A program made the translations under genes and the position numbers. 64,000 nt of DNA, from contig CAMFHP010000033.1 in NCBI GenBank assembly GCA_945952225.1, forward strand, positions 1 through 64,000, in the 5' to 3' direction. The notes under the pieces are model-generated. The model saw nothing but the letters and a program-made list of their open reading frames with translations, had not been told where the DNA came from and did not search any database. This document shows, piece by piece, positions 35,111 to 44,824 of the stretch (position 1 is the first letter of the stretch; each line of letters opens with the position of its first letter). Source of the stretch: an uncultured Myxococcaceae bacterium. GTDB lineage: Bacteria > Myxococcota_A > Polyangia > Polyangiales > Ga0077539.

Positions 35111-36697
35111 ATGCACGACCGCCCACTGGTGCTCCAGGGCCCGCCCGGCAGCGGAAAGACCACGCTCGGCCCCGCCCTCGCCGAACGCCTCGGGTACGCC
35201 CACGTCGACCTCGACGCCGCCCTCGAAGCCTCCGCGGGCGCCTCCGTCGCAGACCTCTTCGCCCGCGACGGCGAGGCCTCGTTCCGCGCCCGCGAACGCG
35301 CGCTCCTGCGAGAGACGCTCACCGCGCCGCGCACCGTGCTCTCCGTGGGCGGTGGCGCGCTCGTGAACGACACGCTCCGTCGCGAGGTGCTCCGCGCGTG
35401 CACCGTGGTCTCGCTCACGGCGCCGCCCGCGGTGCTCCTCGCGCGCATCCTCGCGGGCCCGGTGCGTCCGCTCGTCACCCACGCGCCCGATCCGCGCGCG
35501 GCCCTCGACGCGCTCCTCGACGCGCGCCGCGCGGGCTACGCCGAAGCGCACGCCACCGTCGACACGTCGGGCCCCGTCGACCTCGACGCCCTCGTCGCGA
35601 TGCACCGCCGCGCGCCCCTCGTCGCGCCCCTCGGACTCCACTCGCACCGCGTCGAAATCGCGCCGCTCGCGCAGGCCGAGCACGACCTCGCCGCGCTGCT
35701 CCCGTCGCCCTCGCGGGGCACCTTCGTCTACGACCGTCGCGTGTTCCGACTGCAACGCCCGATGGCCGTGTTTGAAGGGCTCGGCGCGCAGGTCGCGCTG
35801 CCCTCGGGCGAGGTCGCGAAGTCGCCCGCGTGGGTGACGCGCGTGCACGACGCGGCCCTCGCGCAGAACGCCGACCGACGGCACGTGATCGCGTGCTGGG
35901 GCGGCGGTGTGGTGAGCGACGTCGGAGGCTTCGCCGCGGCGACGCTCCTCCGTGGTGTGCGCTACGTGACCGTGCCGACGACGCTCCTCGCGATGGTCGA
36001 CGCGTCCGTGGGCGGAAAGACCGCCGTGAACCATCCGCGGGGCAAGAACCTCGTGGGCGCGTTTCATCACCCGACGCTCGTGTGGGCCGATCCGCGGGCC
36101 ACGCACAGCCTCCCGCGACGCGACTGGCGCGCGGGCCTCGCCGAGGTGCTCAAGGTCGCGCTCACTCTCGACCCCACGCTCCTCGATCTGCTCGACGAGC
36201 ACGCCGATGTGCTGCGCCATCCGCCCGACGCGTGGGACCGCGGCGCCGACCTGCGTCGCACGATGATCGCCCGCGCGGTGCAGGCCAAGATCGACGTGGT
36301 GGCCGTCGACGAGCGCGAGGCCGGACCGCGCATGGTGCTCAACTTCGGGCACACCGCGGGGCACGCGATCGAGAGCGCTTCGAAGTACGCGCTCCGTCAC
36401 GGCGAGTGCGTGAACGTCGGCATGAACGTCGCGCTGGCCGTGGGCGTGAAGCTCGGTGTGACGCCCGCCGCGGTGCGCGAGCGCGCGCTCAAGGTGATGG
36501 CGTCGCTGACCCTTCCGATGCGCGCCGACGTGCCCTTCGCCGACGCGTGCGCGTTCCTCGCGACGGACAAGAAGCGCGCGGGCGACACGCTGCGCATGGT
36601 GCTCGCGACGGAGCTCGGACGCGCCACGGTGTGCGAGGTCGCGACCGACGAGATCCACTCGGCGATGCGCCCGCTCTGCGCTCAAGGTCCGGCCTGA
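35111..36697 (+). CDS. aroKB: Fused shikimate kinase and 3-dehydroquinate synthase
   Basis: This single 528-residue protein covers two steps of the shikimate pathway. Residues 1-165 are the kinase: Walker A GPPGSGKTTLG, shikimate-site VDLDAALE, FRARERALL and SVGGGALV. Residues 175-528 are DHQ synthase, which cyclises DAHP: GGGVVSDVGGFAAAT, TVPTTLLAMVDASVGGKTAVNH, KNLVGAFHHP, AEVLKVAL, LNFGHTAGHAIE (metal ligand His) and RHGECVNVGM. In many bacteria aroK and aroB are adjacent, so fusion is a natural next step. Start ATG 35111 gives the P-loop at residue 9. It is divergent from coaBC. Confidence 0.95.
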   Translation: MHDRPLVLQGPPGSGKTTLGPALAERLGYAHVDLDAALEASAGASVADLFARDGEASFRARERALLRETLTAPRTVLSVGGGALVNDTLRREVLRACTVVSLTAPPAVLLARILAGPVRPLVTHAPDPRAALDALLDARRAGYAEAHATVDTSGPVDLDALVAMHRRAPLVAPLGLHSHRVEIAPLAQAEHDLAALLPSPSRGTFVYDRRVFRLQRPMAVFEGLGAQVALPSGEVAKSPAWVTRVHDAALAQNADRRHVIACWGGGVVSDVGGFAAATLLRGVRYVTVPTTLLAMVDASVGGKTAVNHPRGKNLVGAFHHPTLVWADPRATHSLPRRDWRAGLAEVLKVALTLDPTLLDLLDEHADVLRHPPDAWDRGADLRRTMIARAVQAKIDVVAVDEREAGPRMVLNFGHTAGHAIESASKYALRHGECVNVGMNVALAVGVKLGVTPAAVRERALKVMASLTLPMRADVPFADACAFLATDKKRAGDTLRMVLATELGRATVCEVATDEIHSAMRPLCAQGPA

Positions 36698-36719
36698 GCG
36701 TGCCGATGGAGGGCAGTGG

Positions 36720-37544
36720 ATGCCCTCTCCGATGCGCGCGCCCTTCGCTCTCTTCGTCGCGTCTCTCGTGTGCCTCGCGCCCGCTGCGGTGCGCGCCCAG
36801 GCCGCGCCACCCGTGCAGCTCCTCTCGTCGCTCGCACCCACCACCGCCGCGCGTCGCCCCGTGTGGTCGGGCCTCACCGAGCCCGCGCGCACCGTGGTGC
36901 TCTCCCTCGACGGACGCATCCTCGGCAGCGCGCGCGCCGACGCCCACGGGCGCTGGGTCTTCGCCTCGCCCCTCGACCTCACCGCGGGCGCCCATCACCT
37001 CGGCGCGTGGGTGTCGGGCACCGATCCGCTCGGAGACAACGCCGTGCGACGGAGCTTCTCCGTCGCGGGCTGCACCGACGCCTCGAGCTGCGAGGGCGCC
37101 ACGCCCGTGTGCGACGCCGACGCGAGCCTCTGCCGCGCGTGCCGCTTCGACGCCGAGTGCGCGGGCGAGGGGTCTCGATGCGCGCTCTCGGGGCCGACGC
37201 GGGGCATGTGCGTGGCGCCTCCGCCCGTGGTCACCGTGCCCGCTGCGGGCAGCGCCCTCGACGCGCGCGGGCTCGTGATGGGAACGGCCGCGCCCAACGC
37301 CTCCGTCGCCATTCTCGTCGACGGCGGCGAGGTCGCGCGCGTGCTCGCCGACGAGCGCGGCACCTTCGCGTGGAGCGCCGCCGGCCTCCCGCGCGCGTGG
37401 CACGAGTTCAGCGCCGCCGTCGTCGAGTCGGGCCTCGTGGGCGCACCCGGTCCGTCGAACCGCGCGATCGTGGTGGAGTGTGTGGACGACGCCGCGTGCG
37501 GAGGCCGTCGCTGCGAGCCCGCACGCTTCGTCTGCGCGCGCTGA
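36720..37544 (+). CDS. Secreted protein with two Ig-like segments and a Cys-rich insert
   Basis: This is a 274-residue protein with a signal peptide (residues 1-26, ending VRAQA). Two similar beta-sandwich segments (about residues 45-115 and 170-245) share the pattern SLDGRILGSARADAHGRWVFAS and ILVDGGEVARVLADERGTFAWS, as in bacterial Ig-like/Big domains of adhesins. Between and after them lie Cys pairs (CTDASSCEG, CRACRFDAEC, CVDDAACGGRRC). It is probably displayed or secreted. It starts 22 bp after aroKB. No partner is evident. Confidence 0.7.
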   Translation: MPSPMRAPFALFVASLVCLAPAAVRAQAAPPVQLLSSLAPTTAARRPVWSGLTEPARTVVLSLDGRILGSARADAHGRWVFASPLDLTAGAHHLGAWVSGTDPLGDNAVRRSFSVAGCTDASSCEGATPVCDADASLCRACRFDAECAGEGSRCALSGPTRGMCVAPPPVVTVPAAGSALDARGLVMGTAAPNASVAILVDGGEVARVLADERGTFAWSAAGLPRAWHEFSAAVVESGLVGAPGPSNRAIVVECVDDAACGGRRCEPARFVCAR

Positions 37545-37553
37545 ACGACCCGC

Positions 37554-38042
37554 TCAGGGCTCGGTGCACTGCCAGTCGCGCGCGGTGCATGCGGGGCGGT
37601 TGTGGCACCCGATGCAGCTGTCGACACGGCCGTCGACGAGCACCGCGCCGTTCGAAGCCTGCACGCGCTGCCAGCGCCAGTCGTTGTGCGCGGGGTCGTA
37701 GCCGGCCATCTCCTTGCGCATGACCGTCCACGCGCGGAGGCTCGACGCGGCGCAGCCGGGGTCGTCGTACTCCTCCTTCACGATCACTGTGCCCACGGGG
37801 AGCGCGGGCGCGTTCGCGCGGTACGCCGCGGCGGCCTCGGGGCTCGCGAGCACGCGGATGTTCGTCACCATCGGCGACGGCGTCGTGGCGATGTGCTCGA
37901 TGGTGCCGCGGCAGTTGCGCACCTCGACGAAGCGCGCGCGGTAGTCCGACGGAACGAGCGACGCGGTCGTCGGCGTCTCGTCGGGGCCGCACGCGGAGAG
38001 CGCAAGAGGGAGGAGCGAGAGCAGGAGGGAGAGGCCGCGCAT
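37554..38042 (-). CDS. Cytochrome P460-like c-type haem lipoprotein
   Basis: This is a 162-residue lipoprotein (lipobox ALSAC, Cys about 18). The domain reads like cytochrome P460/c'-beta: GTVIVKEEYDD, RAWTVMRKEMAGYDPAHNDWRWQRV, and a C-terminal CIGCH haem-attachment motif followed by a TARDWQCTEP end. Family members bind a single, sometimes Lys-crosslinked haem and act on hydroxylamine, NO or peroxides. It is the third gene of a minus-strand set with two NHL-repeat lipoproteins (11 bp downstream of the second). The tail Cys (WQC) is extra. Confidence 0.8.
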   Translation of the reverse strand: MRGLSLLLSLLPLALSACGPDETPTTASLVPSDYRARFVEVRNCRGTIEHIATTPSPMVTNIRVLASPEAAAAYRANAPALPVGTVIVKEEYDDPGCAASSLRAWTVMRKEMAGYDPAHNDWRWQRVQASNGAVLVDGRVDSCIGCHNRPACTARDWQCTEP

Positions 38043-38053
38043 CGCGCGCGACC

Positions 38054-39304
38054 TTACCGCATCATCGTGAAGACGCGGATGCGTTGGTTGTGGGTGTCGG
38101 CGATCCAGAGCCGTCCCTGCGTGTCGACCTCGATGCCGTACGGGCGATCGAGGAGCGCCTGCGCCACGGGGAGTCCATCGCCCGCGAAGCCGCGCGTGCC
38201 GCAGCGACCGACGACCGTGCGGATGTTCCCGTCGGCGCCCACCGCGCGCACGCAGGAGTTCTGCGTGTCGGCGATGTACACCGTGCCGTCGGGGGCCACG
38301 TCGATGTCGGTGGGTCCGTTGAGCTGCGCCATCGTCGCGGGTCCGCCGTCGCCCGCGAGGCCCGCGGTGCCCGTGCCCGCGAAGGTGGTGATCACGCCCG
38401 TCGCGGTGTCGATGCGACGGATCACGTTGTTGCCCGTGTCCGCGAGGTAGAGGTTGCCCCGCGCGTCGAGCTCGATGCGGCTCGACGGAGGCGCCGCCTG
38501 ACCGATGGGCGCGTTGAGCTGCGCCATCAGCGCGGGTCCGTTGTCGCCCGCGTAGCCGCGCATGCCGTTGCCCGCGAAGGTCGTGATCACGCCGCTCCCA
38601 TCGATGCGACGGATGCGCTGGTTCGCCTGGTCGGAGATGTACACATCCCCCGACGGAGAGAGCGCGATCGCCACGGGCAGGTCGAGGCGCGCGTCGATGG
38701 CCGGACCGCCGTCGCCGCCGAACGCGCGCGCGCCGGTGCCGCAGAGGTCTTCGATCATCGCGCCCGCCTGACCGACGTTGGTCACGCGCTTGATCATGCT
38801 GTTGTGCCACGCCGCGATGAGCAGCCGACCCTGCGGGTCGAAGACCATGTGCGTCGGGTGGTTGAGACGCTGACGCAGCGCGGGCTCCGAGTGCCGCGGC
38901 GTGCCCGGAGGCACGGGCGGATCTTCTCCGTCTTGAAGCTCGCCGGTGCCTGCGACCGTGCGCACGCGGCCGTCGAGACCGAGCTCGCGCACGATGTGGT
39001 TGTTCCAGTCGAGGTAGTAGGCCCGCTGGTTGTCGGGCCCCATGGTCACGTCGAGCGGAAGGTACGTGCGCGCCTGCGGGCCCATCGTGCCGTCGGCGCT
39101 CTGACCCGCTTCGCCGTTGCCCACGACCGTGCAGATCGTTCCGGGCGAGGGGGTGCACGTGGTGTTCGTCGGGCGCGGATCGTTCTGCACGCCGCACGTG
39201 CTCGCGAGCGCGTCTTCGACCGTGCGCACCGAGGCGCAGGGATCGGGCGTGCCGCAGCCTGCGGCGAGGGCGACGAGGGCCGTCGCGAGGAGAGTGCGGG
39301 TCAT
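38054..39304 (-). CDS. NHL-repeat lipoprotein
   Basis: This is a 416-residue lipoprotein (lipobox ALAAGC, Cys about 17). After a Cys-containing N-terminus it has about six NHL repeats of the form YISDQANQRIRRID..GVITTFAG, YLADTGNNVIRRID..., YIADTQNSCVRAV and WIADTHNQRIRVF, building a beta-propeller. NHL propellers bind proteins, RNA or ligands, or are enzymes such as lyases; no active site was identified. The ATG overlaps the stop of the longer NHL gene upstream (ATGA), so the two are translationally coupled. Confidence 0.88.
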   Translation of the reverse strand: MTRTLLATALVALAAGCGTPDPCASVRTVEDALASTCGVQNDPRPTNTTCTPSPGTICTVVGNGEAGQSADGTMGPQARTYLPLDVTMGPDNQRAYYLDWNNHIVRELGLDGRVRTVAGTGELQDGEDPPVPPGTPRHSEPALRQRLNHPTHMVFDPQGRLLIAAWHNSMIKRVTNVGQAGAMIEDLCGTGARAFGGDGGPAIDARLDLPVAIALSPSGDVYISDQANQRIRRIDGSGVITTFAGNGMRGYAGDNGPALMAQLNAPIGQAAPPSSRIELDARGNLYLADTGNNVIRRIDTATGVITTFAGTGTAGLAGDGGPATMAQLNGPTDIDVAPDGTVYIADTQNSCVRAVGADGNIRTVVGRCGTRGFAGDGLPVAQALLDRPYGIEVDTQGRLWIADTHNQRIRVFTMMR

Positions 39305-41481
39305 TGCATGCCTCCGGGCACGAGCTGGATGCGTCGCACGCGGTTGTTGTAGGTGTCGCAGACGAAGAGGTTGCCCACGCGGTCGAACTCGATGCCGAAG
39401 GGGCGCCAGAGCTGCGCCTCGCGCGCCGGGCCGCGGTCGCCCGAATAGCCGCGCGCGCCGGTGCCCGCGAGCGTGCGGAGGATGCCCGTGCGCGGGTCCC
39501 ACGTGCGGATGCGGTGGTTGTTCCCGTCGGCGATGTAGAGGTTGCCGTCGGGGCCGAACTCGATGTCCTGCGGAACGTTCAGGCTCGCCATCGCGCCGGG
39601 CCCGTCGTCGCCGCCGAAGCGGCACATCCCGTCGCCCACCACGGTCTCGATGGTGTTCGTCGTGAGGTCGATGCGACGGATGCGGCAGTTCTCCGAGTCG
39701 GAGACGTAGAGCTTGTTGTCGGGGCCCACCGCGAGTCCGCCCTCGGGCTCGGGGTTCTCGCCCGCCTGCCAGTTGAAGCGCGCCATCGCCGCGGGACCGC
39801 CGTCGCCCGCGAAGCCGCGGCCGTCACCCGCGAGCGTCGAGAGCACGCCCGTGACGGCGTCGATGCGACGGATGCGTCCGTTGCCCTGGTCGAGGATGTA
39901 CAGGTTGCCCGCGGCGTCCCAGTCGGCCTTCGAGGGCTGCTTGAGACGTGCGTCGGGCGAGGTGTACGGCATGCCGTCGCCCTGCGCGCCGGGGCCGCGT
40001 CCGAGGGTCACGAACACGCGCCCCGTGGCCGGGTCGAAGCGGCGGATCTTGTGGTTGTGCCAGGCCACCATCAGCACGCGGTGGTCGCGGGTCCAGATCA
40101 GGTCCGTCGGGTGGTTGAGGGCCACCGTGGTGCCCATCGCGCCGGGCTCCATGAGGTCGCCGTTGTCGACGGGACCATCGCCCGGAAGGTCCGTGCCCAT
40201 CACCGTCTCGAAGGTGCCGTCGCGGGTCACGCGGCGCAGGCGGTGGTTGTTCCAGTCGAGCAGGTAAGGCGTCCCATCCTGCGGGTCGAAGGTCATGTCC
40301 ATGGGCCACGCGAGCGACGACTGACGCACGCCGCGGCCGTCGCCGTTGAAGCCGCTCACGCCGCTGCCCATCACCGTACAGATCGTGCCGACCTCGTTGG
40401 GGCACGCGGTGATCTCCGGCGCCGTGGTGATGTCGCGCGAGGCCGTCACGCCCGTGCCGAAGCGGTACACGATGCCGTCGCTGAGGGGCATCGCCTGCGT
40501 CTGTCCGCCCACCGCCCACACGTTGCCCGTGCCCGGCTCCACCCACACCGCGTGGAACTCCAGCTCCGTGCGCGGCGGCCGCGCCACCACGCGCCAGTTG
40601 CCCTGGTGACGGAGGTACACCGCGCCCTGCGAGCCCACCGCGAGCGCACCGCCCGACGGCGGCATGTACACACCCGCGAAGCGCGGCGCGCCGTCGACGT
40701 CGATCTGACGCCAGCGGTTGTCGCTCCCCGCTTCGAGCACGATGCCCGACGCGTTGCCGCCCACCGCCACGCGCGTCGTGCCGCTGCCGTGCACGGTGAA
40801 GAGCGGTCCGCGCGCCGTCGTGGGGATCTCCACGCGCGTCCACGCGGTGCCGTCGTAGTGGAGCGTGAGGCCGTTGGCGCCCACGACCCACACGTCGTTC
40901 GCGCGCGCGCCCCAGACCTTGTAGAGAATCGCCGACGAGGCCGTGCCCGCGGGCAGGGTGACCTCGCGCCACGCGGTGCCGTCGTAGTGCCAGAGCACGC
41001 CCGTGTTGGCCGTCGTGTCGCCGCCCACGGCCCACACGTCGTTCGTGGCCGCGCCCCACACGCCGAAGAGCGTCGCGCGACCGGGCGTGGTCATGCGCTC
41101 GGCCCGCTGCGTCGTGGGGTTGTAGCGGAGCACGATGCCGTTGGTGCCCACCATGAACACCGTGTTCGCGTCGGTGCCGTAGGTCCACCAGAGCGTGCCG
41201 TCGCGGAGGCCCGTGTTCACGCGCGTCCAGCGCGCGCCGTCGAAGTGCAGCGCGTAGGGGCCGCTGCCATCAAGCGCGTCGGCGCCCACGACGTACACGT
41301 CGCGCGACGAGGTTCCCCACACCGAGAGCGCCGCGCCGGGGAGCCCCGAGAGCATGGTCTGCCAGGCGTAGGTCGGGGGCGGATCGTCACCGCACCCTGC
41401 GATCGAAGCGCCACCTAGCGCGACCGCCAGCGTGGCGACCGCAGCCTTCGAGAGCAGCGTGTGAATGAGAGGCGTTCGCAT
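39301..41481 (-). CDS. Large two-propeller NHL-repeat lipoprotein
   Basis: This is a 726-residue lipoprotein with signal and lipobox (ASIAGC). Residues 40-340 hold WxxxxNDVWVVG-type repeats (SSRDVYVVGAD, TNDVWAVGGD, ANDVWVVGAN, GNVWAVGGQ), a seven-bladed-like propeller seen in myxobacterial surface proteins. Residues 380-726 hold NHL repeats (YLLDWNNHRLRRV, YILDQGNGRIRRID, YVSDSENCRIRRID, YIADGNNHRIRTW, FVCDTYNNRVRRI). The C-terminal half is similar to the neighbour gene, suggesting duplication. ATG 41481 has GGAG 5 bp upstream; GTG 41487 is too close to it. It is the first gene of the set. Confidence 0.88.
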   Translation of the reverse strand: MRTPLIHTLLSKAAVATLAVALGGASIAGCGDDPPPTYAWQTMLSGLPGAALSVWGTSSRDVYVVGADALDGSGPYALHFDGARWTRVNTGLRDGTLWWTYGTDANTVFMVGTNGIVLRYNPTTQRAERMTTPGRATLFGVWGAATNDVWAVGGDTTANTGVLWHYDGTAWREVTLPAGTASSAILYKVWGARANDVWVVGANGLTLHYDGTAWTRVEIPTTARGPLFTVHGSGTTRVAVGGNASGIVLEAGSDNRWRQIDVDGAPRFAGVYMPPSGGALAVGSQGAVYLRHQGNWRVVARPPRTELEFHAVWVEPGTGNVWAVGGQTQAMPLSDGIVYRFGTGVTASRDITTAPEITACPNEVGTICTVMGSGVSGFNGDGRGVRQSSLAWPMDMTFDPQDGTPYLLDWNNHRLRRVTRDGTFETVMGTDLPGDGPVDNGDLMEPGAMGTTVALNHPTDLIWTRDHRVLMVAWHNHKIRRFDPATGRVFVTLGRGPGAQGDGMPYTSPDARLKQPSKADWDAAGNLYILDQGNGRIRRIDAVTGVLSTLAGDGRGFAGDGGPAAMARFNWQAGENPEPEGGLAVGPDNKLYVSDSENCRIRRIDLTTNTIETVVGDGMCRFGGDDGPGAMASLNVPQDIEFGPDGNLYIADGNNHRIRTWDPRTGILRTLAGTGARGYSGDRGPAREAQLWRPFGIEFDRVGNLFVCDTYNNRVRRIQLVPGGMQ

Positions 41482-41614
41482 GGTCACTCCGTGATAGGGA
41501 GCACGTGAATTGCACCCGCCGTTCCCTCACGAAACGGTGCGTGCACAACGGCAGGATATGCGACCGATCGTCGCGACAAAAGCCCGGTACACACGGCGCG
41601 TGGGTGTGGCGAAA

Positions 41615-42949
41615 ATGTTCGTCTCCGTGCTGCTGTGGCACGGTGTGGCCCACGGGAACGGTCGCTTCCCGAGCTCGCAATACGTGGTGGTGGGACCCGG
41701 TCGCGGCGACGACCTCCTCGCCGTGCGCGCGACCTTCGGGCTCGTGGTGAGCGACGACGGCGGGCAGCGCTTCCGCTTCCTCTGCGAAGAGGCCTTCGAG
41801 TACCGCGACGGCTACGACCCCTCCCTCGCGTGGACGCAGAACGGCACCCTCCTCGTGGGCGTCGAAGACGGGTTGCAGGCGTCTGCAACCCTGTGCGATC
41901 CGCGCCGTCGCCTCGAACTCCAGGGCCAGTACGTCGTCGACCTCACCAACGACCCCGCAGGCCGCGTCGTGCTCGCCGCGCTGCGCTCCCGCGACGTCGA
42001 ACCCGTGATGCGCGTGGCCCGCTCCGACGACGGCGGACTCACCTTCGACGTGCCCCGCGACGGACTCGCCGACACCGCGCCGCTCACCGTCGACATCGCC
42101 CCCTCCGACGCGATGACCGTGTACGCCACGGCCCTCACACACCCGAACACCACGCGCGATCCCACGCTCCTGCGCAGCACCGACGGCGGGCGCACCTTCG
42201 TTCGCACGCGCGCCGTGTTTTCAGGGGTCTCTGACGTGTACCTCGCGGGCGTCGACGGCCGTGATCCGCGGCGCCTCTACCTCCGCGGACGCCTCCGCAC
42301 CGACCTCGATGGCGGCCCCGACGCGGGCAGCGCGCTCTTCGTGAGCGACGACGGCGGCGACACCGCGCGCGAGCTCACACGCACCGTGGGCCCCATGGCG
42401 GGCTTCGCCCTCAGCGACGACGGCGCCCACCTCTGGATCGGCGGCTCCGACCCCCGCGACGGCCTCCAGGTGCGCGACGGCGACGGACCCTTTCGCACGC
42501 TCTCGACGGAGCCCGTGAACTGCCTCCGCTGGCACGCGGGCGCGCTCTACCTCTGCGGCGTGCTCGGCGCGACCGACGTGGTGCTCTGGCGCTCCCGCGA
42601 CCTCGGCGCGACGCGCGATTCCCTCGTGCACGTGGGTGACATCCTCCCGCCGCCGCCCTCGTGCGCCGGGTCGTCGGTCGTGAGCGGGTTCTGCGCCGAT
42701 CGTTGGATCTCCATCCGTTCGTCGACGCTCGCGCAGCTCCGTGACGGAGGCGCCGTCGATGCCGCCACCGATGCGCCGCGCGACGCGCCCACGCCGTCTC
42801 CGTCGCCGCCCCCCCCGGGGTGTGGCGCATGCGCGGTGCCGGTGCGACAGACCTCACGCAACGGGCTCTGGGTCGTCGCGCTCGCGGCGGCGCTGCGATG
42901 GCGACGCTTGACGCGTGCGACGGCGCGCGGTTCAAGTCGCGCGCGATGA
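41615..42949 (+). CDS. BNR/Ycf48-like propeller surface protein with MYXO-CTERM-like tail
   Basis: This is a 444-residue protein starting at ATG 41615; longer frames from 41510 exist. It has BNR/Asp-box-like repeats ([46 protein letters not shown]) forming a sialidase-like propeller. The C-terminus has an Asp/Ala/Pro linker, a Pro-rich run, GCGACAV, a hydrophobic helix ([11 protein letters not shown]) and an Arg-rich end. This is the MYXO-CTERM sorting-tag layout, used in myxobacteria to anchor proteins at the surface. The last codons overlap the trmFO start (ATGA). Confidence 0.75.
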   Translation: MFVSVLLWHGVAHGNGRFPSSQYVVVGPGRGDDLLAVRATFGLVVSDDGGQRFRFLCEEAFEYRDGYDPSLAWTQNGTLLVGVEDGLQASATLCDPRRRLELQGQYVVDLTNDPAGRVVLAALRSRDVEPVMRVARSDDGGLTFDVPRDGLADTAPLTVDIAPSDAMTVYATALTHPNTTRDPTLLRSTDGGRTFVRTRAVFSGVSDVYLAGVDGRDPRRLYLRGRLRTDLDGGPDAGSALFVSDDGGDTARELTRTVGPMAGFALSDDGAHLWIGGSDPRDGLQVRDGDGPFRTLSTEPVNCLRWHAGALYLCGVLGATDVVLWRSRDLGATRDSLVHVGDILPPPPSCAGSSVVSGFCADRWISIRSSTLAQLRDGGAVDAATDAPRDAPTPSPSPPPPGCGACAVPVRQTSRNGLWVVALAAALRWRRLTRATARGSSRAR

Positions 42950-44355
42950 GTGCGCTCCCGACGGTGACGATTGTAGGCGGCGGTCTCGCGGGCACCGAGG
43001 CCGCGTGGCAGCTCGCGACGCGCGGGTTCACGGTGGTGATCCGCGAGCAGAAGCCCCAGAAGCGAACGCCCGCGCAGACCGGCGACGCGCTCGCCGAGCT
43101 CGTGTGCTCCAACTCGCTCCGCGGCGCGGCCCTCGGCAACGCGGTGGGGCTGTTGAAAGAGGAACTCCGTCGCGGCGGATCGCTCATTCTCACGGCCGCC
43201 GAGCTCACGAAGGTGCCCGCGGGCGGGGCCCTCGCCGTCGACCGCGACCGCTTCAGCGCGACGGTCACCCACGCCATCGACACGCACCCGCGCATCACCC
43301 GCGTGGCCGAAGAGGTCACCGCGATCCCCTCGCAGGGCCCGGTGATTCTCGCGACGGGACCGCTCACGGGCGACGCCCTCGCCGCCGACCTCGCGCGCGC
43401 CGTGGGCAGCGAGCACCTCGCGTACTACGACGCCATCGCGCCCATCGTGGCGACGGAGTCCATCGACTTCGAGAAGGTCTTTCGCGCCTCGCGCTACGAC
43501 AAGGGCGGCGACGACGCGTACCTCAACTGCCCCATGACGAAGGACGAGTACTACGCCTTCGTCGAGGCCATGCGCGCGGCCGAGAAGGTGAAGCCCCGCG
43601 AGTTCGAGAAGGCCCGGTATTTCGAGGGATGCCTCCCCGTCGAGGTGATGGCCGACCGCGGCGTCGAGACGCTCGCGCACGGTCCCATGAAGCCCGTGGG
43701 GCTCGTCGATCCGCGCACGGGCAAGACCCCCTACGCCGTCGTGCAGCTCCGTCAGGAGGACCACGCGGCCACGGCGTGGAACCTCGTGGGCTTTCAGACG
43801 CGCATGACGTACCCCGCGCAGAACGCGGTGTTCCGCATGATTCCGGGCCTCGAGAACGCGGAGTTCATGCGCTTCGGGTCCGTGCATCGGAACACCTTCG
43901 TGAACAGCCCCGTGTGCCTCACCGACACGCTCGAACTGAAGGGCCACCCCGGGGTCTACCTCGCGGGGCAGGTGACCGGCGTCGAGGGCTACGTCGAGAG
44001 CGCCGCGTGCGGCTTCGTGTGCGCCCTCATGCTCGCGCAGACCCTCCGCGGAGAGACCGTGACGCCGCCGCCGAGGACCACCGCGCTCGGCGGGCTCCTC
44101 GGGCACCTCCGCACGCCGCGCGACGACTTTCAGCCGAGCAACATCACCTGGGCCCTCGTGGCGCCGTGGGAGCTCCCCGCGGGCACGAAGAAGCGCCCCG
44201 CGAAGCGCGAGAAGTACGACCTCATGGCGACGCGCGCGCTGGAGCATTTCGACGCGTGGCTTCCGGGGGTGACAGCGGGCGTCGAACGCGTGACCCTCGC
44301 TGCGCACGAGCCCACGGCTGCCACGGCGACGCAGCACACCTGCGCCGCAGAGTAG
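42946..44355 (+). CDS. trmFO: tRNA m5U54 methyltransferase TrmFO (folate- and FAD-dependent)
   Basis: This flavoprotein methylates U54 of the T-loop of tRNA using methylene-THF. The 469-residue product starts [19 protein letters not shown] (FAD Rossmann) and has [63 protein letters not shown] and [19 protein letters not shown], all typical TrmFO blocks. The conserved Cys in NCPM and EGC are in place. Its start overlaps the stop of the propeller gene, so it may be translated by coupling to that unrelated gene. Confidence 0.97.
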   Translation: MSALPTVTIVGGGLAGTEAAWQLATRGFTVVIREQKPQKRTPAQTGDALAELVCSNSLRGAALGNAVGLLKEELRRGGSLILTAAELTKVPAGGALAVDRDRFSATVTHAIDTHPRITRVAEEVTAIPSQGPVILATGPLTGDALAADLARAVGSEHLAYYDAIAPIVATESIDFEKVFRASRYDKGGDDAYLNCPMTKDEYYAFVEAMRAAEKVKPREFEKARYFEGCLPVEVMADRGVETLAHGPMKPVGLVDPRTGKTPYAVVQLRQEDHAATAWNLVGFQTRMTYPAQNAVFRMIPGLENAEFMRFGSVHRNTFVNSPVCLTDTLELKGHPGVYLAGQVTGVEGYVESAACGFVCALMLAQTLRGETVTPPPRTTALGGLLGHLRTPRDDFQPSNITWALVAPWELPAGTKKRPAKREKYDLMATRALEHFDAWLPGVTAGVERVTLAAHEPTAATATQHTCAAE

Positions 44356-44362
44356 GAGCGCG

Positions 44363-44776
44363 ATGTACCCTCCGCCCGGCCCTCCGCAGACGCCCACCGC
44401 GTACGCCCCCCACGCCGCGCCGCACGGGGCGCCCCCGTGGCCCGGTCCCTCGTCGGGCGGCGACTACCGCATGCCCGCGTGGGACCCGCGCGCCGCCGAG
44501 CTCTCGCAGCTCGCGCAGGACACCCGCACCTGGACCATCGCCGCCGCCATCGGGTGGTTCGTGGGCTTCATGTGGGCCCTCGGTCCCATCGCCTGGTACC
44601 AGGCCACGCGCATCCGTGAGCGCTACGACGCGCTGGGCGTTCCGCCGCCGCAGGAGCTCAAGAACCTCCGGCTCATCGGGCTCATCACCACGGTGCTCTC
44701 CGTGGTGTTCGCGGTGTTCACCGCGCTCGTGGTGCTGGCCTACGTGGGCTTCTTCCTCGGGTACGTGCGCCGCTGA
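44363..44776 (+). CDS. Small two-helix membrane protein with Pro-rich N-terminus
   Basis: This is a 137-residue protein. Residues 1-40 are rich in Pro, Ala and His, likely disordered. Two hydrophobic helices follow (about 56-78 and 103-130) with a charged cytoplasmic loop (RIRERYDALGVPPPQELKNL). It resembles DUF4190/DUF4234-style small membrane proteins in layout only. It starts 7 bp after trmFO and ends 48 bp before the recombinase gene. Function unknown. Confidence 0.6.
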   Translation: MYPPPGPPQTPTAYAPHAAPHGAPPWPGPSSGGDYRMPAWDPRAAELSQLAQDTRTWTIAAAIGWFVGFMWALGPIAWYQATRIRERYDALGVPPPQELKNLRLIGLITTVLSVVFAVFTALVVLAYVGFFLGYVRR

Positions 44777-44824
44777 CCCGTTTCTTCGCGGGCCCGCGCG
44801 CCTCCGCGTAGGCTCCGTCGCCTC

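Noticed and set aside
42547-44397. 616-codon minus-strand frame opposite trmFO
   Set aside because: trmFO is unmistakable by motif; the antisense frame has shadow composition.
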